A stretch of 64,000 bases of DNA from JAJFUG01 sp964473155 (lineage in GTDB: Bacteria; Gemmatimonadota; Glassbacteria; GWA2-58-10): the NCBI GenBank assembly GCA_964473155.1, contig CAYYNT010000016.1:3204-67203 (forward strand), in the 5' to 3' direction. A model generated the notes under the pieces. The model was not told the origin of the DNA. It searched no databases and worked only from the letters and a program-made list of their open reading frames with translations. The position numbers and the translations under genes are program-made. Below, piece after piece: positions 52,121 to 61,115 of this stretch; within the stretch, counting starts at the first letter, position 1; every line of letters starts with the position of its first letter.

Positions 52121-53269
52121 ATGAACAAAAGCGAGACCATGAAAAATTACCCTATGCTTGACCGGACAAGGGTCCGGATGAAGCCACTGGCTGAGCGGAA
52201 AAACAAAGTCCTGATCGAGCGCGATTCGATTGATCCGTCCGCGCAGCCGCGCGAGCTGGGCGAAAAAGGCAATGCTCTTGTCGCGGAATGCGTGGGGCGG
52301 GTGCTGCAAGCACGCCGTGAGTCCCGGCCTGTGATCATGGCTTTCGGGGCGCACTCAATCAAGAACGGGCTTTCGCGCGTGCTGACAGCGCTGATCGAGG
52401 AGGGCTGGGTCAGCCACCTGGCCGCCAATGGGGCCGGGATAATCCACGACTGGGAATTCTCGTTCCTGGGGATGAGCAGCGAGGATGTCCGGGCGAACGT
52501 TGCGCGCGGTGAATTCGGCAACTGGCAGGAGACGGGCTGGTATATCAACCTGGCGCTCAATGCAGGGGCCTGGCGCGGGTGGGGCTACGGGGAATCGGTC
52601 GGGGCGCTGATCCAGGAGCAGGGGTTGGAGATACCCTCCGAGGCGGACCTTCTGGATGAGGTCCGTTCCCTGGTCGCGACCGATCCCCCACGTGCCGCGG
52701 CAGCCGCGGACATGCTGTCCGTGGTGCGCCGATTCAACCTTCCTCCCGGCCGCATGGAGGTCCCTCATCCGTGGCGCGGTTACAGCATCCAGGCCGCGGC
52801 ATACCGCCTGAACGTGCCTTTCACCGGGCATCCGATGTTCGGGCACGACATTATCTACAACCATCCGATGAACTGCGGGGCGTTGCTGGGACGGGCCGCG
52901 GAGAGGGATTTCCTGCGCTACGCCGCCTCGGTGAGCGCTCTGAGTGGCGGAGTTTACCTCTCGGTCGGCTCGGCGGTCATGTCGCCAATGATATTCGAGA
53001 AATCGCTTTCCATGGCACAGAACCTGGCGCTTCAGGCTGGCAATGAGATAAAGGACCATTACATCATGGTGGTTGATCTGGCCGAATCACACTGGGACTG
53101 GACCCGCGGCGAGCCGCCGGAGAACAACCCGGACTACTACCTTCGCTACTGCAAGAGTTTCAGCCGCATGGGCGGGCAGATGCGCTATCTGAGCGCCGAC
53201 AACCGGGATTTCCTTCTGTCCCTTTACCAGGGTCTGCGCCGCGCCTCGGCCGGAGCCGGAGGACAATGA
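52121..53269 (+). CDS. Deoxyhypusine-synthase-like protein, probably not a true DHS
   Basis: A 382-residue protein with the Rossmann-like DHS fold: VIMAFGAHSIKNGLSRVLTA and GWVSHLAANGAGIIHDWEF match the NAD-binding half of the family closely. The C-terminal part, which in deoxyhypusine synthase carries the catalytic Lys in a WGK motif, reads AESHWDWTRGEPPENNPDYY here and has no such motif. Bacteria of this kind do not normally make hypusine. AAGGAG lies three bases from the ATG at 52121; an earlier ATG at 52106 lacks a ribosome binding site. The GmhA-like gene follows after three bases. Confidence 0.75.
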   Translation: MNKSETMKNYPMLDRTRVRMKPLAERKNKVLIERDSIDPSAQPRELGEKGNALVAECVGRVLQARRESRPVIMAFGAHSIKNGLSRVLTALIEEGWVSHLAANGAGIIHDWEFSFLGMSSEDVRANVARGEFGNWQETGWYINLALNAGAWRGWGYGESVGALIQEQGLEIPSEADLLDEVRSLVATDPPRAAAAADMLSVVRRFNLPPGRMEVPHPWRGYSIQAAAYRLNVPFTGHPMFGHDIIYNHPMNCGALLGRAAERDFLRYAASVSALSGGVYLSVGSAVMSPMIFEKSLSMAQNLALQAGNEIKDHYIMVVDLAESHWDWTRGEPPENNPDYYLRYCKSFSRMGGQMRYLSADNRDFLLSLYQGLRRASAGAGGQ

Positions 53270-53272
53270 CCA

Positions 53273-53887
53273 ATGAACAGGCATCTGGCTGAACTGACTG
53301 CTTCTCAACCCCAGCTTGCGGTTTGCGCCGAAGACATTGGGAAGGCGTTCAATCTTCTGCGCGATTGTTTCGTCTCCGGCGGCAAGCTGCTTCTGTGCGG
53401 CAACGGCGGCAGCGCCGCGGACTGCGAGCATATGAGCGGAGAGCTTCTCAAGGGTTTCTTAAGCCGCCGCGCTCTGGACGGGAAAAGCCGGGCCGGACTG
53501 GGCGAACCTCTGGCCGGAAAGCTCCAGGGCGCGCTGCCCGCAATCCCGCTCACCGGATTCATCTCGTTCAGCACGGCGTTCGGCAACGATGCCGATCCCG
53601 AATACTGCTTCGCCCAGCTGGTCTGGGCCTTGGGAAAGACGGGCGATGCGCTTCTGGGCATAACCACGTCCGGGAATTCCGCCAATGTCCTTCATGCGGC
53701 TCGCGCTGCCAGGGCGCGCGGAATGACAGTCATCGGCCTGACCGGATCGGACGGAGGGCAAATGGCCGCTCTGGCGGATGCAGTAATCCGGGTCCCGGAA
53801 TCGAGGGTGCACCTCGTGCAGCAGTTGCATCTGCCGGTATATCACTCTCTGTGTCTCATGTTAGAGGAGGAGTTTTTCGGAACTTGA
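53273..53887 (+). CDS. GmhA-like SIS-domain sugar-phosphate isomerase
   Basis: A 204-residue SIS protein. Conserved elements of phosphoheptose isomerases are LLLCGNGGSAADCEHMSGEL near residue 40, GDALLGITTSGNSANVLHAA, and VIGLTGSDGGQMAALADAVI, with the C-terminal LHLPVYHSLCLMLEEEFF. Between the first two motifs is a 15-20 residue insertion (SRRALDGKSRAGLGEPLAG) relative to E. coli GmhA. The reaction is likely ketose/aldose isomerisation of a seven-carbon or related sugar phosphate. The gene starts right after the DHS-like gene and precedes the nitrilase-family gene by 60 bp. Confidence 0.85.
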   Translation: MNRHLAELTASQPQLAVCAEDIGKAFNLLRDCFVSGGKLLLCGNGGSAADCEHMSGELLKGFLSRRALDGKSRAGLGEPLAGKLQGALPAIPLTGFISFSTAFGNDADPEYCFAQLVWALGKTGDALLGITTSGNSANVLHAARAARARGMTVIGLTGSDGGQMAALADAVIRVPESRVHLVQQLHLPVYHSLCLMLEEEFFGT

Positions 53888-53947
53888 CGGCAAGCTTGAA
53901 GTCTTGAGCGGTTGAAATAGTCACAATCGATATCAAGGAGTTGATGA

Positions 53948-54934
53948 ATGGATAAACTTCGCGTGGCAGCCGTGCAGATGGAGCATAAAAACGGGGACAA
54001 GGCGGCCAACCTGGCCAAGGTGGAGGAATTCACGCGCCGGGCCGCGTCCGAGCGCGCCGATGCCGTAGCGTTCCCAGAGTGCTGTATCTCGAGCTATATG
54101 CATATAACCGGCCTGGATTACCAGGGCCTCTGCGACCTGGCGGAATCGGTGCCCGGCGGGGAATCCGTGAACACATTGAGCCGTCTGGCGATTGACTGCA
54201 ATATCACGGTCATGGCCGGGCTGCTCGAAATAGACCCCAGCGCGGATAACAGGTTCTACAACACGTATGTCATAGCCAAGCCGGATGGCGCCCTTTTCCG
54301 CTACCGCAAGCTGCACCCCTTTGAAAGTAAGCATATCAGAGCCGGTAACCAGTATGTTCTTTTCGATCTCAAAGGCTGGACCGCCGGTGTTCTGATCTGC
54401 TACGACAGCAACCTGTGGGAGAACTGGCGCGTCTATGAGCTTCAGGGAGCGCGGTTAATGTTCCTCCCGCACCAGACCGGCGGGTTCGACATCCCCTGCG
54501 CCGGGATGGGAAAAATTTCTCCCTCTTTGTGGCTGAACCGGGAGAAAGACCCGGAGGCGATCCGCAGCGAGGTGATAGGCCCCAAGGGCCGCCAGTGGCT
54601 GATGAAATGGCTGCCCAGCCGGGCTTATGACAGCGGGATGTATGCGGTGTTCAGCAACGGATGCGGGATCGACGGCAAGGATGAGGTGCGCTGCGGCGGA
54701 GCGGTGATAGTTGATCCGCACGGAATAGTAGTCAGCGAAAGTTTTGCTCTTCACGATGACATGGTAGTTTCCGACCTCGATCCTCGCGAACTGGAATTGA
54801 ACCTGGGACGCTCGCATTCCTCGGCGCGACGGCCTGAGCTGTACGGCAAACTGGTCGAGCGGACCTCTGAGGTTGACACCCGCTCCGTGCGGAATGCGAT
54901 CCGGCGGAAGCTCGGTGTGGACCTGGCGGAATGA
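53948..54934 (+). CDS. Carbon-nitrogen hydrolase (nitrilase superfamily)
   Basis: A 328-residue amidase-like enzyme. The catalytic triad can be placed: Glu in AVAFPECCISS (the superfamily Glu lies just after the N-terminal strand), Lys in FRYRKLHPFE, and the nucleophile Cys in AGVLICYDSNLWENWR. Members hydrolyse amides or N-carbamoyl compounds; the substrate is not clear. The length is normal with a C-terminal tail after the domain. AAGGAG is seven bases before the ATG. It is the last gene of the DHS-like cluster and is followed by a strong terminator. Confidence 0.9.
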   Translation: MDKLRVAAVQMEHKNGDKAANLAKVEEFTRRAASERADAVAFPECCISSYMHITGLDYQGLCDLAESVPGGESVNTLSRLAIDCNITVMAGLLEIDPSADNRFYNTYVIAKPDGALFRYRKLHPFESKHIRAGNQYVLFDLKGWTAGVLICYDSNLWENWRVYELQGARLMFLPHQTGGFDIPCAGMGKISPSLWLNREKDPEAIRSEVIGPKGRQWLMKWLPSRAYDSGMYAVFSNGCGIDGKDEVRCGGAVIVDPHGIVVSESFALHDDMVVSDLDPRELELNLGRSHSSARRPELYGKLVERTSEVDTRSVRNAIRRKLGVDLAE

Positions 54935-54956
54935 CAGGTTATTGATTTTCCAATTC

Positions 54957-54992
54957 AAAGGGCCACGGAGGCCGATCCCCCGTGGCCCTTTT
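54957..54992. terminator. Intrinsic terminator, likely bidirectional
   Basis: A perfect 9-bp GC stem (54960-54968 GGGCCACGG and 54980-54988) with an 11-nt loop is followed by TTTT on the + strand and preceded by AAA, giving a T run on the minus strand too. It lies between the convergent nitrilase-family and PcRGLX-like genes. Confidence 0.88.
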
Positions 54993-55026
54993 CGATCAGT
55001 GTTGAGAAACTATGGTTTATTGCTTT

Positions 55027-57645
55027 TCACCAGCGGCCGTATTTCCTGAAGAATGTGTACTCCCGTCCTCCTCCGCACAGGATAGTGTGAGATTTGCTGT
55101 CGTTGTAGAACGGAGAGTTGCCCGGATGCTGACTGTCCATGAATATGAAAGCATCCTCGGCCGCTTTCAGGCAGCGCCGCCTGATTTCCGGGTCGGATGA
55201 GTACTTGTGGCCGAACATGACCGCATCGCTCATCCGGTAGTTCCAGGGTCCCAGGTCGCCTCGTCCGCCACGGGCGGGAGTCCAGTCGGCGTAAAATCCG
55301 TTTTCCGGACCGCCGGCCAGGAACCGGGACATGAAATCCGCATAACCGACTACATAGTCCCGGCCTTTTGCATAAGGCTTGCCGGTATATTCCTCCATCA
55401 CGGCAGTCCAGCGAGCTGCGGCGTTAATGCAGATCGCCGCGGTCCAGAAACCCGAGACGGATTTGCCGGGGTTGTCCTTGCGGCTTTTTTCCGAGGTGTA
55501 CCACTGTTTCGACGGGCCGGTGCTTTCCAGGATTTTCTCCGCCGCTGCGATGTATTTCCTGTCCCAGGTAAACAGGAAAGCGTCGGTCAGGACCTGGAGG
55601 TTGTTGCCGGGATCGCGCTCCACATTTTCGATCTGTGGGAAAACATTTTCAGTGATCTTGAAATAAACCAGATCGGCCTGTTCCTTCGCCGCTTCCAGCA
55701 GGCTGCGGTCTCCGCTGAGATAGTACAGCGCCATCTGCCCGCGGGTGTTGAAATGTCCGCTTTCCGGACTCTGTCCCTGTCCCCAGGGCCAGGTCAGCTT
55801 GCCCCACCAGGTCAGTTCCGGGCTGCCGCGATGGCTGGCATTGACCACCTCCACGCCGTGCGAGGTGTGGGCGAACTTGCCGCCGTTGAACGCTCCTCCG
55901 GCCTGTGAATCGCTCCGCGCGTGATAGACATCGATATCGGCCTCATGACGGAGAGCTGGTTCGGCCAGCAGCCACCAGCGATTCGACACATCCGGAGCCT
56001 GGTCAGCAGTCCGCAGACCCTGAAGCAGCATGCCGAATCCATGATCGTACTCATGGTTGAAATGGCTCAGGGCGTGACGGCCGGAATGAGGGCCGCCGGT
56101 CTCATCGTATTCGTTGCGCGCGGGAGTGTCGCCGAAACTGCGCCAGCCGTATTCATCATAGCGCTCGATGTCTTTGAACAGGTCATTATCCGCGGCTGTG
56201 ACTCCGCCCTGCATCAGCGACTCGTACCTGGGGAAAAGGGCGGTGTCGGCCGGGATGGCGTCATCGAAGAAATCTCCCGCCAGATAGCTCTCCGCCGGGG
56301 CCCGCACCTGGAGCGGATGGTGGAAGGAAGCCATCACGGTGGCGACCCTGTTTTCAGCCGGGGAACTTCCCTGCGGGCCGGTATGGAAGAAAAAGGCGAT
56401 TTCATGGGTCTTGATCTCGCCACCCTGCAGCTCATGAAAATCCGGGAACTCGCCCGGCCAGAGGCCCACCCGGACCTCTCCCTCTGGCGTGGCAGTCAGA
56501 GCCTTGGGGAAATTCTGCCAGAAATGGCGCACTCCCAGGGCGATTCCCCAGCGTCTGTCGGCGAGGTGAATCCATGCCTCCGGACGGTTACGTGTGTAGG
56601 GTTCAACTTTGCCCAGAAAGATTTTCGCGCCGCGGAATGAAAGCGGTATCTCACCTTTATAATTCATGTGGTTGCGGGTGAACCAGTTTTCTCCGCCTGA
56701 GGATTCCTGGTAGATTCCGCCCCTGCCGGTCAGGACCACCCGGTCCAGAATCTCCCCGGCGCCGTCGCCCACGGAAAACTGTATCGGCCCGTCGAACGCC
56801 AGCGCGCTGCCAAGAGACATGTCCTCCATGTAAACACTGCCCGGACGGCCCATTATCCAGTGCCTGTCGCCGTTGCGGTCCACAAGCGGGACGGTCGGAT
56901 TATGGTTGGCCAGCGTGAAAAAGACCCGGACAAATCCTGAACCGGCATGGAAATGAATGCGGGCGGTGTAATCCAGTTCTGACTTGCCGCTTTTCGCAGC
57001 CAGAGCGCCCCTGACCAGGATTGTAGCCCGCACCGGACCAGCGGATTCGATCTCGAAACTCCTGACCTTGCCGAAACAGCTTGCCGAAAGCTCGCCGAGC
57101 GAATCGATAAGGCTTATGCCGGGTTTGTCAGCCGCTCGGCTGACCCGTTCGCTCTCCTCGAACGAACCGTCGCGGTCATGGTCCAGGAATATGTTCTCGA
57201 ACAGATTGAAACACTCACGTTTAAGTTCGCAGCGCAGGGGGCCGGTGACTACGGTTACGCCGCCGGCGGTCTGCTCGACAGAGAGCGTGGATCCGCCGCT
57301 TTTCGCTCCTCTGTCTCGCAAAGTATATACTGCTGAACCGCGGGCCGGACAATCCGCCGGGAAGTCCACGAGCAGCCATTTAACGGATTTGTCGGGCCAG
57401 AAAGCCAGGGCCTCGAACTGGCAGAGAACAGGCTTGTTAGCCGGAGAAGTCACCAGAAGGCGGCTTAAGTCTTTGACCGCCCCGCGAGGAACAAATACTC
57501 CTGTCGAAACCATCTCCGCACGGCGGGTCAGGCCGTCGAATTCGCGTGCAGTCAGGGGCAGTTCGAAAGCCGAAAGGGCCAAAGGGTGCAGGACACAGAA
57601 AAGCATGGTAAATAAAATCGAAAGGCGTGTTATCAGCGCGCGCAT
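55027..57645 (-). CDS. Secreted PcRGLX/YetA-like polysaccharide lyase
   Basis: An 872-residue exported protein; the ATG at 57645 has GGGAG five bases upstream and gives a signal peptide (RLSILFTMLFCVLHPLALS). The N-terminal region (about 25-250) resembles the RIFT-barrel domain of exo-rhamnogalacturonan lyases (VSTGVFVPRGAVKDLSRLL; FEALAFWPDKSVKWLLVDF). A second beta domain (about 250-480) and an alpha/alpha-toroid C-terminal domain (about 560-870, GQMALYYLSGDRSLLEAAKE) follow. These are the three parts of PcRGLX/YetA proteins, which act on pectin side chains. Activity was not shown for most members; substrate is inferred from the family. Confidence 0.8.
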   Translation of the reverse strand: MRALITRLSILFTMLFCVLHPLALSAFELPLTAREFDGLTRRAEMVSTGVFVPRGAVKDLSRLLVTSPANKPVLCQFEALAFWPDKSVKWLLVDFPADCPARGSAVYTLRDRGAKSGGSTLSVEQTAGGVTVVTGPLRCELKRECFNLFENIFLDHDRDGSFEESERVSRAADKPGISLIDSLGELSASCFGKVRSFEIESAGPVRATILVRGALAAKSGKSELDYTARIHFHAGSGFVRVFFTLANHNPTVPLVDRNGDRHWIMGRPGSVYMEDMSLGSALAFDGPIQFSVGDGAGEILDRVVLTGRGGIYQESSGGENWFTRNHMNYKGEIPLSFRGAKIFLGKVEPYTRNRPEAWIHLADRRWGIALGVRHFWQNFPKALTATPEGEVRVGLWPGEFPDFHELQGGEIKTHEIAFFFHTGPQGSSPAENRVATVMASFHHPLQVRAPAESYLAGDFFDDAIPADTALFPRYESLMQGGVTAADNDLFKDIERYDEYGWRSFGDTPARNEYDETGGPHSGRHALSHFNHEYDHGFGMLLQGLRTADQAPDVSNRWWLLAEPALRHEADIDVYHARSDSQAGGAFNGGKFAHTSHGVEVVNASHRGSPELTWWGKLTWPWGQGQSPESGHFNTRGQMALYYLSGDRSLLEAAKEQADLVYFKITENVFPQIENVERDPGNNLQVLTDAFLFTWDRKYIAAAEKILESTGPSKQWYTSEKSRKDNPGKSVSGFWTAAICINAAARWTAVMEEYTGKPYAKGRDYVVGYADFMSRFLAGGPENGFYADWTPARGGRGDLGPWNYRMSDAVMFGHKYSSDPEIRRRCLKAAEDAFIFMDSQHPGNSPFYNDSKSHTILCGGGREYTFFRKYGRW

Positions 57646-57793
57646 GGCTGCTCCCGGAGCATATGATTGAATGGAAAAAATTGTACAGTCTAAATTGACA
57701 AACGAATAAATAAGCTTGAATGGAAAATAATTCAACTGCCCGGAGGATTCAGTACAGTTCGGGAGGTTTTGTCCGGATTATTTCCGGCAAAAT

Positions 57794-58066
57794 TCAGTTC
57801 AGCTGCTCGTTCAACTCTTTCGATACCTTGAAAATCGCCTTTTTCCGCTGCGGAACGGTGACCTCTCTGTTGGTTCTTGGATTGCGGGCCAAACGCTCCC
57901 GGCAATTTTTGACCTTGAATGTCCCGAATCCGCGCACATCGAGGTGATCATCCCTGGTCAGGCAGGTCTTGATCTCTTCGAGGAACTGTTCCACTACAAG
58001 ACGGGTTTCGTTCTGCGTGAATCCGGTTTTGTCGGCGATTTTTTCGACGATTTCCGCCTTGGTCAT
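57794..58066 (-). CDS. HU-family DNA-binding protein
   Basis: A 90-residue histone-like protein. The family pattern is clear: MTKAEIVEKIADKTGFTQNE at the start, then DVRGFGTFKVKNCRERLARN and a beta-arm with RNPRTNREVTVPQRKKAIFK, where Arg/Pro at the tip intercalate into DNA. It binds DNA as a dimer and bends it. GGAG is seven bases from the ATG. It stands alone between the lyase and the MscS gene. HU and IHF subunits cannot be told apart safely here. Confidence 0.95.
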   Translation of the reverse strand: MTKAEIVEKIADKTGFTQNETRLVVEQFLEEIKTCLTRDDHLDVRGFGTFKVKNCRERLARNPRTNREVTVPQRKKAIFKVSKELNEQLN

Positions 58067-58216
58067 ACAAGTTCTCCAGCAAAAAAATAAGTTTAAGAAA
58101 ATGTTCTGCGAGGTGGGATATATTTCGCAGATGTCCGCCAGTTGCGGTACAGAGTAAAATTAATCTTTCCGTCTCCACCGGTCAAGATAAATGTCAAGAA
58201 AACAGGGCATTCAATC

Positions 58217-59059
58217 TTACTTGCCGCGATGGACTGTGACCGGGAATGGTTCGGTCACGCTTGAGGTGGAGATAGAAACCTGCGGGAAAGGTATCTCGAT
58301 GCCGTTCCTGTCGAAAGCCTCCTTGATCTCCTGTTTCACGCTGTTCATCGCTTCCAGGTAGTTCTCTTTTTTGACCCAGATGCAGAACATAAGATTAATC
58401 GCGGAATCTCCATACCCGGAGAACATGAAAATCGGCTCCGGCTCCTCCATGGACAGGGGATTGGCTGAGGCCACTTCCATCAGGATACGGCGCACTTTAC
58501 CTATATCTTCCTTGTATGCCACTCCGATTGCGATGTCTATGCGACGGATCGGCCAGTAGGTGAAATTGACCACCTGCGATTTTATCAGCTCCTCGTTGGG
58601 GATGCGCACCAGGTGATTCTGAAAGGTCTGGAGCTTGACTGACAGAAGCTCTATTGAATGAACGACCCCGCTGGTCTGCCCGATCTGTATTATATCGCCG
58701 ATCTGGAAAGGACGGTCCACGAGCAGGAACAGACCGCTGATTATGTTTGAGGCAGAGGTCTGCGAAGCGAAGCCGACTGCCACAGTCAACACTCCGGCCG
58801 CGCCAAGAAGGACGCCCAGTTGAAAACCCAACTCGCGCAGAGCGGATATGACCACCAGAGTCAGCAGCAGATAAAAAGCCATCTTGCGCACGATCTGGCT
58901 CTGCTGGAAAGTGGATTTTCGCGCGACAATCTTGCCGATGCTCGCGGCAATGAGCCGGGCGAGAAGGAATCCAGCCATGAGAATGATCAGCGCGCGCACC
59001 AGAGAGAGGATACGCTCGGGGGTCAGGTATGCGGTCAGCCAGGAAAAAGCTTCGGGCAT
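58217..59059 (-). CDS. Small-conductance mechanosensitive channel (MscS family)
   Basis: A 280-residue channel with three transmembrane helices (about residues 14-110). The pore helix TM3 has the Gly/Ala pattern GVLLGAAGVLTVAVGFASQT, and the beta domain continues with GDIIQIGQTSGVVHSIELLS. It lets ions out when turgor rises. The C-terminal domain is normal in size. GGAG lies six bases from the ATG. It follows the DUF432-like gene by 19 bp on the same strand, so the two are likely one transcript. Confidence 0.93.
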   Translation of the reverse strand: MPEAFSWLTAYLTPERILSLVRALIILMAGFLLARLIAASIGKIVARKSTFQQSQIVRKMAFYLLLTLVVISALRELGFQLGVLLGAAGVLTVAVGFASQTSASNIISGLFLLVDRPFQIGDIIQIGQTSGVVHSIELLSVKLQTFQNHLVRIPNEELIKSQVVNFTYWPIRRIDIAIGVAYKEDIGKVRRILMEVASANPLSMEEPEPIFMFSGYGDSAINLMFCIWVKKENYLEAMNSVKQEIKEAFDRNGIEIPFPQVSISTSSVTEPFPVTVHRGK

Positions 59060-59078
59060 GGCAGACTCCAGTCGTTTT

Positions 59079-59885
59079 TTAACTTATAAGGTAATCGAAA
59101 GCGCGGGACAGGATATTTTTATCCGCCGTCTGGCGGGGTCCGCTGACAAGACGTGGTGATTTGGTTTCGGATGGCGCGCGTTCTTTAAGCTGAATTTCGG
59201 CATGCCTGTCCGGGTTGAATTCAAGAGTAAGCGCCTGAGTCCAGAGCCAGCCGTGTTCTCCCTCGTAGAGAGAGAGATTGGGCGACGGCAGCTTGAGCCG
59301 CTCGATCAATATAGTATCAGAGGACTTGTTTTTCAGATGTATCACCGAGATAGCCCTTTGGGGCCTGAAACGTATGTTTTCCAGTTTCAGTTGACCGTAA
59401 ACGCGGTTTGAATAGCAGTATTCGCCCTCTTTGGGTGATGGCCCGAACCAGGTGTCGGAGGGACGGTGAATCGGGAATTCTGTCAGCGTAACCGGCGGAC
59501 TGCATGTCTCGATCCTGAACCAGAGCGGCGCGCTGACATACAAAACTATTTCCTGGCGCGGCGGCAGGTAGAACGGCACCTGCGTGCGGATCACCACCGG
59601 GCGGTCGGCCAGGGCTGGCACAATGGTGAGGTTCCCGTCCGTCCGGCCCATCCCGAACCTTGCCACTCTCCATCGATTATCAAAAAGTCCCTGCCTCTCC
59701 ACGGGAATGTCGATAGAAACCTCATCGCCATTGGTTTCTTCGTTGGATTCACAGGCCAGAATCCATTCGTGACTTGAACGCTCGACACGGATGCTGGCCG
59801 AGCCGATCCGCCAGAGACCGCCTTTGTCCTCAGGGACAGAGAATTTGCCCCACCAGACATGTTCCCGTTGTCTTTCCAGTCTCAT
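59079..59885 (-). CDS. DUF432-like protein
   Basis: A 268-residue beta-rich cytosolic protein with no signal peptide in the preferred form (ATG at 59885 after AGGAAGG; an earlier in-frame start at 59927 adds a doubtful hydrophobic tail). Visible blocks are WWGKFSVPEDKGGLWRIGS, FYLPPRQEIVLYVSAPLWF and PSDTWFGPSPKEGEYCYSNR, which resemble DUF432 proteins. These are often coded next to MscS-type channels; here the MscS gene follows after 19 bp. The function of the family is not known, though a link to the channel is plausible. Confidence 0.65.
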   Translation of the reverse strand: MRLERQREHVWWGKFSVPEDKGGLWRIGSASIRVERSSHEWILACESNEETNGDEVSIDIPVERQGLFDNRWRVARFGMGRTDGNLTIVPALADRPVVIRTQVPFYLPPRQEIVLYVSAPLWFRIETCSPPVTLTEFPIHRPSDTWFGPSPKEGEYCYSNRVYGQLKLENIRFRPQRAISVIHLKNKSSDTILIERLKLPSPNLSLYEGEHGWLWTQALTLEFNPDRHAEIQLKERAPSETKSPRLVSGPRQTADKNILSRAFDYLIS

Positions 59886-60026
59886 TTCGCCTTCCTGAAC
59901 TAAAGATGCAAAAAATACAAATAACAATAATCTTTTCGTCTCAGTCTTGCAACTTATCCGATGACCGTTGGAATGGAGAATACTAGTGTGACGGGGTTCA
60001 TTCGTTATAATAGCGACAGTGTTTTC

Positions 60027-61115
60027 TTAATCCATGTACTCCTTGTGGATCCTGATGAAATCCTCCTGGGAGTTAAGGAACGCATCCACTATATCGGGAT
60101 CGAAATGTTTTCCGCGCGCCTCCGATATCATATCGCTGGCCTGCTGGTGAGTGAAAGCGGAGGGGCGGTAAATACGGGGAGTGCATACCGCATCGTAAAA
60201 ATCCGCCAGGGCCACTATTCTGGCAGAAAGCGGGATATCGGTTCCAGTCAGGCCGTCCGGGTAACCCCTGCCGTCGAAATGCTCGTGATGGCTCCTGGAC
60301 ATTTCGATGCCCAGCTCGAGGAAATCCACTGACTCGACCTGCGACTGGATTTCCCGCAGCGCCCTTTCACCTATAATTGTGTGGGTGCGCATCACTTCGA
60401 ACTCTTCCTCAGTCAGGGGGCCGGGTTTCAGGAGAATGTAATCCGGCACTCCCACCTTGCCTATGTCATGCAGGGGAGCGGAGTCATGCAGGTTAGCCAG
60501 GAAGGAATCGTTCAGAATGCTGCGGTACAGATTCGATTCCCTCAGTGAGCTCGCCAGGGCCACCGCGTAATGCGCCATGCGCTCGAGATGATACCCGGTT
60601 TCCTTGTCGCGATGCTCAGCCAGGCGGGCCAGCCCGAATATTGTCGCTTTCCGGGCCGCCTCGAACTGTGAGGTGCGGAGACGGACCTGGCGCTCAATGT
60701 CTGACACGTACCTGCGGTTTGAGCGGCGTACCTCGCGCAATTCAAGCGCCTTGCCGATACGGGAAATAAGGAGGTTGTGATCGAGCGGTTTTTCTATGAG
60801 ATCGAAAGCCCCTTTCTGCAAAGCCTCGACCGCTATTCCCACCTCGGCATAGCCGGACATTATTATCACTGCCAGGTCCTCGCCCAGCTTCAACAGTTCG
60901 GGAAGCACCTCCAGGCCGGAGAGTCCCGGCATGCGCAAATCCAGCAGCGCAATGCTGTAGCTGTCCGGGTTGAGACGGAGAAGCTCGATCGCGGCCGGGC
61001 CGTCCTCAGCCTCGGAGCAACGCCAGCCGCTGATCTGGCATACCGCACGCAGATAACTGCGGATCAGATCGTCATCGTCTATAATCAGGACGTCGATTTC
61101 ACCGGGGGTTGGCAT
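60027..61115 (-). CDS. Response regulator with HD-GYP domain
   Basis: A 362-residue two-domain protein. The receiver domain (about 8-120) has the acidic pair DDDD near residue 14, the phospho-acceptor Asp in ALLDLRMPGLSG, and Lys in LIEKPLDHNLL. A linker helix leads to an HD-GYP domain (about 155-350): LHDSAPLHDIGKVGVPD carries the HD pair and HEHFDGRGYPDGLTG the GYP motif. Such proteins degrade cyclic di-GMP when phosphorylated. There is no histidine kinase nearby. GGAGA lies ten bases before the ATG. Confidence 0.93.
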   Translation of the reverse strand: MPTPGEIDVLIIDDDDLIRSYLRAVCQISGWRCSEAEDGPAAIELLRLNPDSYSIALLDLRMPGLSGLEVLPELLKLGEDLAVIIMSGYAEVGIAVEALQKGAFDLIEKPLDHNLLISRIGKALELREVRRSNRRYVSDIERQVRLRTSQFEAARKATIFGLARLAEHRDKETGYHLERMAHYAVALASSLRESNLYRSILNDSFLANLHDSAPLHDIGKVGVPDYILLKPGPLTEEEFEVMRTHTIIGERALREIQSQVESVDFLELGIEMSRSHHEHFDGRGYPDGLTGTDIPLSARIVALADFYDAVCTPRIYRPSAFTHQQASDMISEARGKHFDPDIVDAFLNSQEDFIRIHKEYMD

